In this document: positions 8,003 to 17,210 of the stretch, in pieces
Numbering within the stretch: position 1 is the stretch's first letter
How the letters are laid out: the number at the start of each line of letters is the position of its first letter
Origin: Ectobacillus funiculus
GTDB lineage: Bacteria > Bacillota > Bacilli > Bacillales > Bacillaceae_G
DNA length: 41,135 nucleotides
Direction of reading: 5' to 3'
Assembly: GCF_004138295.1 (NCBI RefSeq)
Contig: NZ_SCFM01000058.1
Location: forward strand, 1 to 41,135
Made by a program: the position numbers and the translations under genes
The notes under the pieces: generated by a model
Databases searched by the model: none
What the model was told of the DNA's origin: nothing
What the model saw: the letters and a program-made list of their open reading frames with translations, nothing else

Positions 8003-8308
8003 GTCCACATATAAGTAATTTCCTTGCATTCTTGTAGATATGTTTTCTATACGGAGCGGTCGCATTAGAAAAGCATTTTTATGCAAGTCCGCGCAAAAAA
8101 ATGAGGATGTCCAATTCTGAAATTATTTGTCAATTATTTGTGCTGCCTGCATAAGATAGAGTAACCAACCATTCATACCCAAAAGTAAAAAGGCCGACAA
8201 CATACTATATGCATCTGTATGTGAAACGGTGCATCAGCTAAGCGTAATTATATTTAAGTTCTACAGTTGCTTTACAAACCAAACTAAAAATAGAAGGAGG
8301 GAAACACG

Positions 8309-9484
8309 GTGAGTGAAGATAACAACTATAATTATACGATTGCAAGAGAAGATTGGTCCCTCCACCGAAAAGGTCACGACGATCAACAGCGTCATCAGGA
8401 GAAGGTCCAGGAAGCAATTAAGAATAATCTTGCTGATTTAATTACCGAGGAAAGCATCGTCATGTCTAATGGAAAAGACGTGGTGAAAATTCCAATTCGC
8501 TCTCTAGATGAATACAAAATTCGTTATAACTATGACAAAAACAAGCATGTGGGTCAAGGGAGCGGTGACAGCAAGGTAGGCGATGTTGTAGCCCGTGACG
8601 GTTCGAGCGGAGGACAGCAAAAAGGACCGGGAAAAGGCAAGGGAGCAGGTGACCAGGCCGGAGATGATTACTATGAGGCCGAGGTTTCGATTTTAGAGCT
8701 TGAGCAGGCACTATTTAGTGAGCTTGAGTTGCCAGATTTAAAACGTAAGGAAACCGATGAAAATAAGCTAGAGCATATTGAATTTAATGATATTCGCAAA
8801 ACAGGACTCATGGGTAATATTGATAAGAAACGAACGATGATGACTGCTTATAAGCGTAATGCCATGAGCGGGAAGCCATCCTTTCATCCAATTCACCCAG
8901 AGGATTTAAAATTCCGTACATGGAATGAGGTACTAAAGCCTGAATCAAAGGCGGTTGTGCTTGCGATGATGGATACGAGCGGTTCGATGGGGATTTGGGA
9001 GAAGTATATGGCCCGCAGCTTTTTCTTCTGGATGGCTCGCTTTTTACGTACAAAATATGAAACGGTCGATATTGAATTTATCGCCCATCATACAGAAGCG
9101 AAGGTCGTTACAGAAGAGGAATTCTTCTCAAAAGGCGAGAGCGGTGGAACGATTTGTTCCTCAGCTTACAGAAAGGCGCTAGAATTGATTGAAACAAAAT
9201 ATTCACCAGACCGTTATAATATCTATCCATTCCATTTCTCTGACGGTGACAATCTCACATCTGATAACGCACGTTGCGTAAAGCTTGTGCAGGATTTAAT
9301 GAAGGTATCTAACATGTTTGGCTACGGTGAGGTTAACCAATATAATCGCCATTCGACCCTCATGTCAGCGTATAAAAATGTGAAGGATGAGAAGTTCCGT
9401 TATTATATCTTAAAGCAAAAAGCCGATGTGTTTCATGCGATGAAGAGCTTCTTTAAGCAGGAACAGACGGAAAAGAGCAGCTAA
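8309..9484 (+). CDS. yhbH: YhbH family protein (DUF444)
   Basis: A 391-aa protein starting at GTG 8309 behind AAGGAGGG. Residues about 75-120 form a Gly/Lys-rich flexible linker. From about 215 there is a von Willebrand A-like domain with the metal-site motif DTSGSMG (Asp222). YhbH and its proteobacterial relative YeaH are encoded next to PrkA/YeaG and form a conserved pair. In B. subtilis yhbH is a sigma-E-dependent sporulation gene. A partner or adaptor role for PrkA is inferred from conserved neighbourhood. SpoVR, the third partner in many genomes, is not in this window. Confidence 0.95.
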   Translation: MSEDNNYNYTIAREDWSLHRKGHDDQQRHQEKVQEAIKNNLADLITEESIVMSNGKDVVKIPIRSLDEYKIRYNYDKNKHVGQGSGDSKVGDVVARDGSSGGQQKGPGKGKGAGDQAGDDYYEAEVSILELEQALFSELELPDLKRKETDENKLEHIEFNDIRKTGLMGNIDKKRTMMTAYKRNAMSGKPSFHPIHPEDLKFRTWNEVLKPESKAVVLAMMDTSGSMGIWEKYMARSFFFWMARFLRTKYETVDIEFIAHHTEAKVVTEEEFFSKGESGGTICSSAYRKALELIETKYSPDRYNIYPFHFSDGDNLTSDNARCVKLVQDLMKVSNMFGYGEVNQYNRHSTLMSAYKNVKDEKFRYYILKQKADVFHAMKSFFKQEQTEKSS

Positions 9485-9529
9485 AAAAGAGCCTTGCGTA
9501 CAAAGGGAGCATGTACGCAGGGCTTTTTG
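9483..9529 (+). terminator. Terminator after yhbH
   Basis: AAAAGAGCCTTGCGTAC pairs with GTACGCAGGGCTTTTT around an 11-base loop and overlaps the yhbH stop region. Confidence 0.85.
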
Positions 9530-9575
9530 TATCTGCCTCAACCCTAGAAAAAGAGCGATTATGAATAAGGTTCTG

Positions 9576-9836
9576 TCAGATAAACTCTCTATTAATCAAT
9601 TGAATCAAAGCTCTCATGGCTTCCGTTTCATCTTCTCCATCAATCTGTATAGAAATAACCTCTCTTTCTTTAATTTCTAGCTTGAGAAGACCGATAGCGC
9701 TTTTCCCGTTTACAATCCTCCCGTTGTAGCCGATTTTAATATCGGAGGAGAATCCTTGGGCTGCAGCGGCAAACATCGTTGCTGGGCGGAGGTGGAAGCC
9801 AAATGTATTTTTTACTAGCATTTCTTCTACAATCAT
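9576..9836 (-). CDS. HPr-family phosphocarrier protein
   Basis: An 86-aa protein of the HPr family. The phosphoryl-accepting His15 lies in GFHLRPA, and the regulatory serine is conserved at the canonical position 46 (NGKSAIG). It could therefore both take phosphate from enzyme I and be a substrate of HPr kinase. It is the last gene of a minus-strand operon and its start ATG directly abuts the stop of the EIICBA gene, implying translational coupling. General HPr (ptsH) is normally next to ptsI, so this is a dedicated paralogue. It could serve the adjacent permease and the PRD regulator. Confidence 0.9.
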   Translation of the reverse strand: MIVEEMLVKNTFGFHLRPATMFAAAAQGFSSDIKIGYNGRIVNGKSAIGLLKLEIKEREVISIQIDGEDETEAMRALIQLINREFI

Positions 9837-11741
9837 TTAAATTCTATTCCCTTCTCCTTTGTTATGAGACTTAGCCAAGCCATTCTTGATAATTTGAATA
9901 ATTTCCTTACGGGTTGTAGCATGGATTAGCCCATTCACTGTATCCTTTTGTTCAATGATTTCGGCTAAACGTGAAAGAATGGATAATTGTTTTTCTCCCT
10001 TTCCAGCTATAGCTATCAAAATGTAAGCCTTTTGTCCATCCGCGAAAGTGATTCCTTCTGGATATTGTGCAATAGAGATTCCTGCTTTTTTAATCTGATC
10101 ACTTTTGGCATTCATCCCGTGCGGAAGAGCTACTCCGTTTCCAAGATAAGTGGAGAAAACCCGTTCGCGTTGCTTCATTTCCTCGATATAATGACTTCCT
10201 ACATTCCCTCTATGAATCAGTACAGTCCCGACTTGTTCAATCGCTTTCCATTTATCCTTTGCTTTCATATTCAGAAGAACATGTTCTTCATTCAGATCCT
10301 CAAAGGCATCAATTGTGTCAGAATTCCCAACAGGTTCACCCCCCTGTTGAGCTTTAAGCCGCGGAATCAATTCTTCATGAAATGATCGATCTAGAAAGGA
10401 TGTAACAGAAATATGCTCTGCTTGAGGAGCACATGCATGAGCTCGTTCTGTTAACCGAATATTGGATATGACGATATCAGCATCTTGAGGAATATCGTCG
10501 ACGGAAAGGTTATCCACCATTATATCTAAATTTTCCTGCTTTAGCCTTTTTTGTAACGCAGCGGCTCCCATTGCGCTTGAGCCCATTCCTGCATCACAAG
10601 CAAAAATGATATTTTTCACTTCCATCTTTTTCTCCTTAGCTTCCAATGGAGTTAACAGACTATCGTATATGTCTTCGTGTATAACTTCATCTATAACCTC
10701 ATCTATAATTTCAGTTTGATGGATGGCTCTTCTTTTATGATCATAGGAAAGTACAAGGACAGATCCAAAAAAACTCACCGCAGCCGAGGCGAGAAAGCCG
10801 ACAGCAACTGCCATATGTGTTCCTTTTGCTGCCATCATCAGCAATAAAATAACACTGCCCGGTGAAGGAGTAGCAGCTAATCCAGCGTCAAGCAGGTAGA
10901 AGAGTAAATTTCCTGCCATTCCCCCTAGGATAAGAGGAATGAGAAGTAAAGGCTGCATAAGCGCATAAGGAAAATATACCTCATGAATTCCCCCGAGGAC
11001 ATGGACTGGAAGAGCTGCTTTTAGATTTTCCTTTTCCTTCCCGTTTAAATAGAAATAGCACCCTAGTAACATCCCGAATCCTGGACCTGGGTTTGTTTCT
11101 AGAAGAAATAAGAGAGACTTTCCGTTTTCCTGTGCTTGTTGGATACCTAATGGCTCTAAAATACCGTGGTTGATTACGCTATTAAAAAATAAGGCCTTTC
11201 CTGGTTCAATAATAAGAGCTAGTAATGGCAGATAGCCAGATTGGGTCAGGAATTCTACTTGCTGAAGGATAACATTCATCATCTTTATGAAGATAGGGTT
11301 AGCCCACTGAATACCGATACATATAAATAGGATTGCGGTTAGAGCATCAATAATATTATTAAACAGTAGCTCAAACCCTGTCGGTATTCTCCCCTCCAGC
11401 CATCGATTTATGTTCTTAATACTATACCCTATGGCAGGACCGATTACCATAGAGGGCAGGATCATCGGTATGCTTGAGGGATTTTCTATGACTAATACAA
11501 ACATAACGATAGCCGCAACAACGCCTCCCCGATGTTTGCCTAGCATCTGAGCGGAGGTGTAGGCAAACAGGACAGGAATAAAATAGCTGACCATAAGAAC
11601 TGCTACTTGGTAAATTTCTTGATTAGGTGACCAGCCAATAGGACCGAATACTACTCTGATTAGACCTACAAGAATCAACACAGCCATATTTTTGAATACC
11701 ATTCTGCTTATCAAACGGCCAATTCGATCTAAATATTTCAT
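9837..11741 (-). CDS. Mannitol-type PTS permease, EIICBA fusion
   Basis: A 634-aa polyol permease of the mannitol class. EIIC (about 1-335) has the family motifs NPGPGFG (217-223) and GGIHEVYFPY (250-259). After a linker with repeated acidic EVI units, EIIB (about 374-465) has phospho-Cys382 in ACDAGMGSS. EIIA (about 483-625) has phospho-His541 in ALPHG. It would transport and phosphorylate a hexitol or related polyol at the membrane. No mannitol-1-phosphate dehydrogenase accompanies it, so the substrate is uncertain. It lies four bases after the regulator gene and abuts the HPr paralogue. Confidence 0.88.
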   Translation of the reverse strand: MKYLDRIGRLISRMVFKNMAVLILVGLIRVVFGPIGWSPNQEIYQVAVLMVSYFIPVLFAYTSAQMLGKHRGGVVAAIVMFVLVIENPSSIPMILPSMVIGPAIGYSIKNINRWLEGRIPTGFELLFNNIIDALTAILFICIGIQWANPIFIKMMNVILQQVEFLTQSGYLPLLALIIEPGKALFFNSVINHGILEPLGIQQAQENGKSLLFLLETNPGPGFGMLLGCYFYLNGKEKENLKAALPVHVLGGIHEVYFPYALMQPLLLIPLILGGMAGNLLFYLLDAGLAATPSPGSVILLLMMAAKGTHMAVAVGFLASAAVSFFGSVLVLSYDHKRRAIHQTEIIDEVIDEVIHEDIYDSLLTPLEAKEKKMEVKNIIFACDAGMGSSAMGAAALQKRLKQENLDIMVDNLSVDDIPQDADIVISNIRLTERAHACAPQAEHISVTSFLDRSFHEELIPRLKAQQGGEPVGNSDTIDAFEDLNEEHVLLNMKAKDKWKAIEQVGTVLIHRGNVGSHYIEEMKQRERVFSTYLGNGVALPHGMNAKSDQIKKAGISIAQYPEGITFADGQKAYILIAIAGKGEKQLSILSRLAEIIEQKDTVNGLIHATTRKEIIQIIKNGLAKSHNKGEGNRI

Positions 11742-11745
11742 ATGT

Positions 11746-13863
11746 TCACCTACTCAATAATGCGTTTGATTTCAATAAGTATCCTTTTCCGAGAACAGAT
11801 TTAATTTGATTTTTAGCTTCTTCCATATCTGCTCCCCCTAGAGCTCTAACAAAATCATCTTCAATTAATGCTTTACTCACTTCACTAATAATTTCAATAT
11901 GTTCTTTCGGGGCGCCTTTTGGAGCGAGCAGGACTAGTACTGTACGAACGCCTGTGTTATGCTCCCAGTCTACGTCTCTTTCTACTTTAAACAAGCAGAT
12001 ACACATCTGATTGATGAGATGACTGCGGCAATGGAGCATCGCGAGCCTTTCTTCTTCAATAACTAATGCTCCTATTTCTTCTCTTTTCCGCAGCTCTTCT
12101 GCGAGAGATGCAGAATCAATCTCAGTAAACCGGGAGTGTACATATTCTGCTACTTGCTTGATAACTTCTTCCTTTGTTGACGCATCACTATCAGTACAAA
12201 TAAACACATGATTCAATAACTGCGTCATGGCCTCTCCGTAACGATTGACCTTCTGAACGGTGTCTTCAATTTCGATGTTTGTATGCACAATTCCCCGCTC
12301 TCCCTTCTCTAAACTTTTTAATTGTTTTAAATACCCTTCAATTAGTTGAATATCCTGGGGAAGGAGAAACGGATTCACTACAACTACCACTTGTCCTTCG
12401 CATTCAAATGGCACTGTTGAAATAATTAAATCAACTGGCGGATTTTTTCTAATCCATTCACTAAGATGAAGAAGGGAAACAACATCCACAACTTCTATAT
12501 AAGAAAATTGCTTTTCAATCTGGGCTGATAGCAAGTGGGAAGTTCCGATTCCACTCGTGCAAACAAGAAGTACACGATAGGATTTATTCTTGAGCTCCTC
12601 ATTTCTTACCGCTGCAGCACCAAAATGCATAGCCAAATATCCGATTTCCTCTTCTGGGACCCGGCAGTGCAATTTCTTTTCTAAGTATGTGGCTGCCTTA
12701 TTGGTAGCAGCAAAAATATGAGGATATTTTTCTTTAATGTTCCCCAGAAGAGGATTTCGAAATTCCATATTTAACTTAATTCGATGAATAGCTGATCTCA
12801 AATGTGTGCTTAGGTGTTCGATAAGTGAAGAGTCGCTAGCTAAATTGACCCTAATTTCGTTTTCTACAATGTGTATCATATGATACACATATTCATCGAT
12901 TTCATTTGTATAGATAGGAGCTGAATGTAATCTTTTCACCTTGGCTCCCAAAAGATGCATTGTAATATACCCAATTTCACTGTAGGGGATCTGGATTGCA
13001 AGAAGGGAATCCAGGTCTTCCGCCATTTTGCCGGCAGCTTCATATTCCTGCGTATCCTTTATGCTGTTAAAAGCATCTGGAGCAATTGTAATAATCTCAC
13101 CGTTTTTTAAACGTTGAACAGCTAATGCGATATGAACGACTAAACCCACATAGGCGCTATCCGTTAGGATGTAACCCCATTCCTCGGTTTTCTGTACCAC
13201 CGTTTCAATTTTGGATATTGTGTCAGGATCAATAAATTGCAGCAGCCGGTTTCGGATGGAAAGGTGCAGTTTTACCTTATCGGAAGAAGGATCCGAATAG
13301 GTGGAAAGAACCTCCATCAATTGTTCCTGACTAAAATGCTGATAAAATAAATCAACAATTGCCTCTCGAATGCTTTTTTCATTTCCCTCAATATAAACCC
13401 CGAATCCAGGCTTACGGATAAGCTTGATACCATGTTTTTCAAACCAAGGCTCGATCTTTAGCAGGTCATTGCTAATCGTTGCTTCTGTCACATTAAATTT
13501 TGTACTGAAATAGTAAAGCTTGGTTGGTTCTTTTAATGTGAGCAACAATTGCTTCAGAATATATTGACGTTCCTCAGGTGAAAATATTTTATTGGATTGA
13601 TTGATGGACAAGTACTGCAGCAGCTTCTCGCGAGCATACTCCTCACCTTCTAAAGACAGCCCAACTCCTGTCTTTTTATTTAAGATAAGACCATAGGCCT
13701 CCAAAAAATGATCCAATCCGACCAGCTCCCTTTGAACGGTGCGGCCGCTAATTGCAATCTCCTTTGAAATTTCCTTCAATGTTACCGGAGAAGGAGACCT
13801 TAGGAGAAGCAAGAGAATTTGCTGTTGCCTAGAGTTAAGCTGAATTTCTCCTTTTTCGAGCAT
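11746..13863 (-). CDS. PRD-containing PTS-controlled transcriptional regulator (MtlR/GutR type)
   Basis: A 705-aa regulator. N-terminal winged HTH (about 8-70) is followed by a second HTH_11/Mga-like region (to about 165). PRD1 (about 200-305) has His244 and His303, and PRD2 (about 320-420) has His354, His360 and His413. A Gat-type EIIB-like domain has Cys435 (VCTSGIGTS), and a C-terminal EIIA domain (about 555-700) has His611. Such proteins activate polyol PTS operons and are tuned by HPr- and EII-dependent phosphorylation. I prefer ATG 13863, with AGGAG eight bases upstream, over an upstream TTG at 13881. Its position divergent from the sorbitol operon mirrors GutR of lactobacilli, so it may control both the minus-strand operon and the srl operon. 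Confidence 0.9.
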   Translation of the reverse strand: MLEKGEIQLNSRQQQILLLLLRSPSPVTLKEISKEIAISGRTVQRELVGLDHFLEAYGLILNKKTGVGLSLEGEEYAREKLLQYLSINQSNKIFSPEERQYILKQLLLTLKEPTKLYYFSTKFNVTEATISNDLLKIEPWFEKHGIKLIRKPGFGVYIEGNEKSIREAIVDLFYQHFSQEQLMEVLSTYSDPSSDKVKLHLSIRNRLLQFIDPDTISKIETVVQKTEEWGYILTDSAYVGLVVHIALAVQRLKNGEIITIAPDAFNSIKDTQEYEAAGKMAEDLDSLLAIQIPYSEIGYITMHLLGAKVKRLHSAPIYTNEIDEYVYHMIHIVENEIRVNLASDSSLIEHLSTHLRSAIHRIKLNMEFRNPLLGNIKEKYPHIFAATNKAATYLEKKLHCRVPEEEIGYLAMHFGAAAVRNEELKNKSYRVLLVCTSGIGTSHLLSAQIEKQFSYIEVVDVVSLLHLSEWIRKNPPVDLIISTVPFECEGQVVVVVNPFLLPQDIQLIEGYLKQLKSLEKGERGIVHTNIEIEDTVQKVNRYGEAMTQLLNHVFICTDSDASTKEEVIKQVAEYVHSRFTEIDSASLAEELRKREEIGALVIEEERLAMLHCRSHLINQMCICLFKVERDVDWEHNTGVRTVLVLLAPKGAPKEHIEIISEVSKALIEDDFVRALGGADMEEAKNQIKSVLGKGYLLKSNALLSR

Positions 13864-13978
13864 TACGAACACTCCTGACAAAATTTAATATCGAAATAAT
13901 ATTATGCGTATTCATCATGTAAAGTCAACGACAAAATTAAAGAGAGAGACTAGCTAGGAAAAAAAAGAGGTGAATTTT

Positions 13979-14113
13979 TTCTATATTTAAGAAAGGAGAG
14001 GCTTCCAGCTAAGATGTTAACTTGATGTATCTAGAAATTTGAGGGTCGAAATTCAAGTGCAACTAATCCTCTATCTTCACCTGATGGCTCACCAATTAGC
14101 AAGTTTTCTTTAC
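13979..14113 (+). repeat. Degenerate copy of the dispersed element
   Basis: This stretch follows the element consensus from a TATATTTAAGAAAGG-like left end to AGTGCAACTA and GGCTCACCAATTAGCAAG-TTTTCTTTAC, but with many substitutions in the centre. It is the most diverged copy seen and lies 63 bp before a better preserved one, in the intergenic region of the divergent polyol operons. Confidence 0.7.
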
Positions 14114-14176
14114 TACTTCTATGGGAGTAATTAACGTTGAGACTATTCACTTCCTAATATCTGAATCTCTTTTTCC

Positions 14177-14314
14177 TTTACAATTTAAGAAATTATAAAT
14201 TTCTAGCTGGAAGACAATTCGCGTAGTTAGAAATTTTAGGAACAAAGTATAAGTAGGGCTACGTCTCTGTCTTCGCCCAAGGGCAGGGATTGCCAATCGG
14301 CGAGTTTTCTTTAT
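14177..14314 (+). repeat. Dispersed palindromic element
   Basis: A plus-orientation copy from TTTAC (14177) to TTTAT (14310-14314). AATTTC and GAAATT arms are preserved. The right hairpin ends GGCGAGTTTTCTTTAT and runs directly into the TTAAAAAATGTC motif cluster. Confidence 0.88.
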
Positions 14315-14373
14315 TAAAAAATGTCATTATGTCAATCGCGACATTTTTTAATGTATATCCCTTAAAAAATGTC
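14314..14373. promoter_or_regulatory. Three-copy TTAAAAAATGTC motif, probable operator
   Basis: TTAAAAAATGTC occurs at 14314-14325, inverted at 14340-14351 and again direct at 14362-14373. The first two form a perfect 12-bp inverted repeat with a 14-bp gap. They lie 38 bp upstream of the srl promoter -35. This suits a dimeric activator such as the divergent PRD regulator. The first pair could also fold as a terminator for leftward or rightward transcripts because of its A/T tracts. Related TTGTGACAAT (14384) and TTGTCGACAA (14463) palindromes follow. Confidence 0.6.
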
Positions 14374-14410
14374 GTGATTATGATTGTGACAATGTTATAT
14401 ATGTAAGTGA

Positions 14411-14439
14411 TTACATTATCTATTGTGTCGTAATATAAT
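14411..14439 (+). promoter_or_regulatory. Sigma-A promoter of the srl operon
   Basis: TTACAT (14411-14416), an exact 17-bp spacer and a perfect TATAAT (14434-14439), giving a leader of about 70 nt before the GutM start codon. The leader includes the palindrome TTGTCGACAA. Confidence 0.75.
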
Positions 14440-14514
14440 CAATCCATAGAAAGAAATTTAATTTTGTCGACAATCACTTGTTGTTCTGTTCGACTTTTGA
14501 AAGGGAGGGAATTC

Positions 14515-14940
14515 ATGATTTGGTACATCATTGTTTTAATCGGTTGTTCATGGCTTCTCCAAAGTATTTTGGGTTTTTTTCAGATTAGACATTTTAATAA
14601 GAAATATGCCGAGCTGAGAAAACTAGGAAGAGTGGCGATTGGGAAGAAAACGGCAATGTTTCGGGCTGGTACGGTTGTTATGTTTGCAATTGACCGGAAA
14701 AATACTATTTTAAGGGCTGCTAGAATGCAAGGAGTAACAGTCTTCTCGGGAGTAAGAAATTTAAAAGGTTTTGAGGGGAAAAACTTATTAAAATTAAGTG
14801 AAGAGGATCTTCAGAAGGTAAATAAATTAACAAAATTGGCCATTCACGATGCTTTGAACAGCTACCATATCATCGCTAAAGGAGGTGAGTTAAAGGTTAA
14901 GAGAGGATGGATCGACCTATTTATACCAGCTAAAAAATAA
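14515..14940 (+). CDS. srlM: Glucitol operon activator GutM (SrlM)
   Basis: A 141-aa protein with one N-terminal membrane helix (about 2-22) and a cytoplasmic domain typical of GutM, an accessory activator of glucitol/sorbitol PTS operons. It starts at ATG 14515 with AAGGGAGGGAA upstream. An extended reading from a TTG at 14464 lies in the leader palindrome and lacks a ribosome site, so I reject it. First gene of the operon, 27 bp before EIIC. Confidence 0.9.
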   Translation: MIWYIIVLIGCSWLLQSILGFFQIRHFNKKYAELRKLGRVAIGKKTAMFRAGTVVMFAIDRKNTILRAARMQGVTVFSGVRNLKGFEGKNLLKLSEEDLQKVNKLTKLAIHDALNSYHIIAKGGELKVKRGWIDLFIPAKK

Positions 14941-14967
14941 AAATAAATACGTTGAGGTGAAAGCAAG

Positions 14968-15513
14968 ATGGATTACATTGTAAAGTTCGCAGATGGATTT
15001 ATGGGCTTGTTTAGAGCAGGCGCTGAAACTTTCGTAAGCTTAGTAACTGGAATTGTACCATTATTGATTATGCTTTTGATTGCCATGAATGCTCTCATTC
15101 GTCTAGTCGGGGAAGAAAGAGTAGAGAAGCTGGCAAGAAAGTCAGGTAAAAACCCGTTCACAAGATATTTTGTTCTTCCAATCATCGGAACATTTGTGTT
15201 AGCGAACCCAATGACATTATCGCTAGGCAGATTTCTGCCAGAAAAATATAAACCGAGTTATTATGCGGCGGCGTCATTTTCTTGTCACACACACAATGGA
15301 CTGTTCCCACATGTTAATCCAGGAGAATTATTCGTATTCTTAGGAATTGCGGCCGGGATTACAACACTCGGCTTTGAAACGACAGAATTGGCGGTTCGTT
15401 ATTTTCTGGTAGGGATTGTGACGAACTTTCTAAGAGGCTGGGTAACAGATATAACAACAGCCTTTGTAGCGAAACAACAAGGTGTGAAGTTGAAAGAAGC
15501 AGTTGATCTATAA
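14968..15513 (+). CDS. srlA: PTS glucitol/sorbitol EIIC component SrlA
   Basis: A 181-aa integral membrane protein with about four hydrophobic segments and the family motifs [13 protein letters not shown]-like, [23 protein letters not shown] and [13 protein letters not shown]. It forms the membrane channel of the sorbitol permease together with the C-terminal half of SrlE. GAGGTGA precedes the ATG. It ends 13 bp before the SrlE start, so the two are tightly coupled. Confidence 0.95.
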   Translation: MDYIVKFADGFMGLFRAGAETFVSLVTGIVPLLIMLLIAMNALIRLVGEERVEKLARKSGKNPFTRYFVLPIIGTFVLANPMTLSLGRFLPEKYKPSYYAAASFSCHTHNGLFPHVNPGELFVFLGIAAGITTLGFETTELAVRYFLVGIVTNFLRGWVTDITTAFVAKQQGVKLKEAVDL

Positions 15514-15526
15514 GGAGGGGAAACAC

Positions 15527-16576
15527 ATGGGTACAAGCAGCGCAGTAATCGGAGGAGAAGGCAAAGTGGCTCAAAGCTATAACCCTATTCTTGTACAAGC
15601 AGGACCAGGCGGATTTGGTGGTCCGTTAGTAATTACGCCGACAGAAACGAAAAACAAAGTTGTGTATATTACAGGTGGAACGAAGCCTGATATCGCGGAT
15701 CGAATTGCAGAATTAACAGGCTGTGAATTAGTGGATGGCTTTAAAACAAGTGTTCCAGAGAGCGAAATGGCCTGTGTCATTATCGACTGTGGCGGAACCT
15801 TACGATGCGGTTTATATCCACAAAAACGAATCATGACAATTAACGTCATGCCAACAGGAAAGAGTGGTCCATTGGCAAAGCACATTACAGAAGACATTTA
15901 TGTCTCTGGAGTAAAACCGGCGAATATCAGCTTGTATGAAGGTGCGGCAACACCTCAAACAGCTAATGTTCAATCTACTGCTGAAGCAGAAAAAAGCAAT
16001 CAACCTAAGTATAGCGCAGGTAAGAAAATTAGTGAACAGCAAAAACCTAAAGGTGCGATTGCACGTATTGGTATGGCTATGGGCTCCATTGTCAGCGTAT
16101 TTTATCAAGCAGGCCGTGAAGCGATTGATACAGTTATCAAAACGATTTTGCCATTCATGGGATTTGTTGCGATGTTAATTGGTGTCATTAAAGCATCTGG
16201 ACTTGGGGATGTAGTTGCAAAGTATTTGTCACCGTATGCAGGCACCTTACCTGGATTACTCTTAATTTCTCTAGTTTGTTCCTTCCCGTTACTTTCACCA
16301 TTTTTAGGACCTGGATCTGTTATTGCGCAAGTAATCGGTACATTGATTGGTGTGGAAATTGGAAAAGGGAACATTCCAGCTCATCTGGCATTACCAGCGC
16401 TTTTCGCAATTAACTCTCAAGCTGCGGCAGACTTCGTTCCAGTAGGGCTAGGACTAGCAGAGGCCGAGGTTGAAACGATTGAAGTCGGAGTACCCGCTGT
16501 TTTATATTCCCGTTTCTTAACAGGAGCACCAACGGTATTTATTGCATGGCTCGCAAGCTTTGGAATGTATGAATAA
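15527..16576 (+). CDS. srlE: PTS glucitol/sorbitol EIIB component SrlE
   Basis: A 349-aa protein. The EIIB domain (about 1-140) starts with a Gly-rich [10 protein letters not shown] segment and has candidate phospho-Cys in [11 protein letters not shown]. The C-terminal half (about 180-349) is the second membrane part of the transporter, with [14 protein letters not shown] and [16 protein letters not shown] chose ATG 15527 behind AAGGAGGGG. The TTG-initiated extension back to 15503 would overlap the end of srlA and the ribosome site. Confidence 0.94.
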   Translation: MGTSSAVIGGEGKVAQSYNPILVQAGPGGFGGPLVITPTETKNKVVYITGGTKPDIADRIAELTGCELVDGFKTSVPESEMACVIIDCGGTLRCGLYPQKRIMTINVMPTGKSGPLAKHITEDIYVSGVKPANISLYEGAATPQTANVQSTAEAEKSNQPKYSAGKKISEQQKPKGAIARIGMAMGSIVSVFYQAGREAIDTVIKTILPFMGFVAMLIGVIKASGLGDVVAKYLSPYAGTLPGLLLISLVCSFPLLSPFLGPGSVIAQVIGTLIGVEIGKGNIPAHLALPALFAINSQAAADFVPVGLGLAEAEVETIEVGVPAVLYSRFLTGAPTVFIAWLASFGMYE

Positions 16577-16622
16577 AGCTTGAAAAGGATAAATAATTAT
16601 TTGATTCATCATGAAGAAGGCG

Positions 16623-16662
16623 GAGAGAAATACAATCAATTCATCTTGATGTTATTTCTCTC
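16623..16662 (+). other. Hairpin between srlE and srlB
   Basis: GAGAGAAATA (16623-16632) and TATTTCTCTC (16653-16662) are perfect inverted repeats with an inner ATCAA/TTGAT pairing. No T-run follows, so it is more likely an mRNA processing or stability element than a terminator. Confidence 0.55.
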
Positions 16663-16695
16663 TATAAACTCACATAGGATGTTGGAGGAATTAAT

Positions 16696-17061
16696 ATGCA
16701 AACAGTTTACCAAACTACAATTAATAAAATTGGTTCATCTGTATCAGACTTTCTTGGAGAAAAAATGTTTATTTTATTCGGAGATAATGCTCCTGCTGAA
16801 CTAGCGGACTACTGCTTATTAATTAATGTAAAAGAAATTGACGGTGAAATTGGACAAGGGGACGTTTTAGTATTCAATAACAAAGAATATAAAATTACAG
16901 CTGTAGGCGATGCAGTGAAAAAGAACTTGGGATCACTAGGACATATTACATTGAACTTTAATGGCTTCGATACTCCTGAACTGCCAGGGACTTTATATCT
17001 TGAGGATACTGACATTCAAGTTCCAGAAGTGGGCTCGCAGATTCAGATCCTTAGAAAATAG
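16696..17061 (+). CDS. srlB: PTS glucitol/sorbitol EIIA component SrlB
   Basis: A 121-aa cytoplasmic EIIA of the glucitol family. The conserved GSLGHITLNF segment carries the His expected to receive phosphate from HPr. The ATG follows GTTGGAGGAA. The 119-bp gap from srlE holds a hairpin, which may allow unequal expression of this subunit. Confidence 0.94.
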   Translation: MQTVYQTTINKIGSSVSDFLGEKMFILFGDNAPAELADYCLLINVKEIDGEIGQGDVLVFNNKEYKITAVGDAVKKNLGSLGHITLNFNGFDTPELPGTLYLEDTDIQVPEVGSQIQILRK

Positions 17062-17210
17062 AGTTAGTAATTTAATAGTAATAGAAAGACTTTTCCTAGA
17101 GGATCATTCAGGAAATCCAAAAATTACAAGGAAGAATCGGAAGTTATTTCGTATTTTCGCTTTTCTAAATCATACTCAATTTTATATAGCTAATTAAGGG
17201 GGAAAAGAAA

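Noticed and set aside
8172-8208. Sigma-E promoter upstream of yhbH
   Set aside because: CATACTAT is a good -10 but no -35 lies at the required distance, so it is mentioned only as a possibility.
14464-14514. N-terminal extension of GutM from a TTG
   Set aside because: The TTG lies in the TTGTCGACAA palindrome without a ribosome site. ATG 14515 has a strong one and fits the family length.
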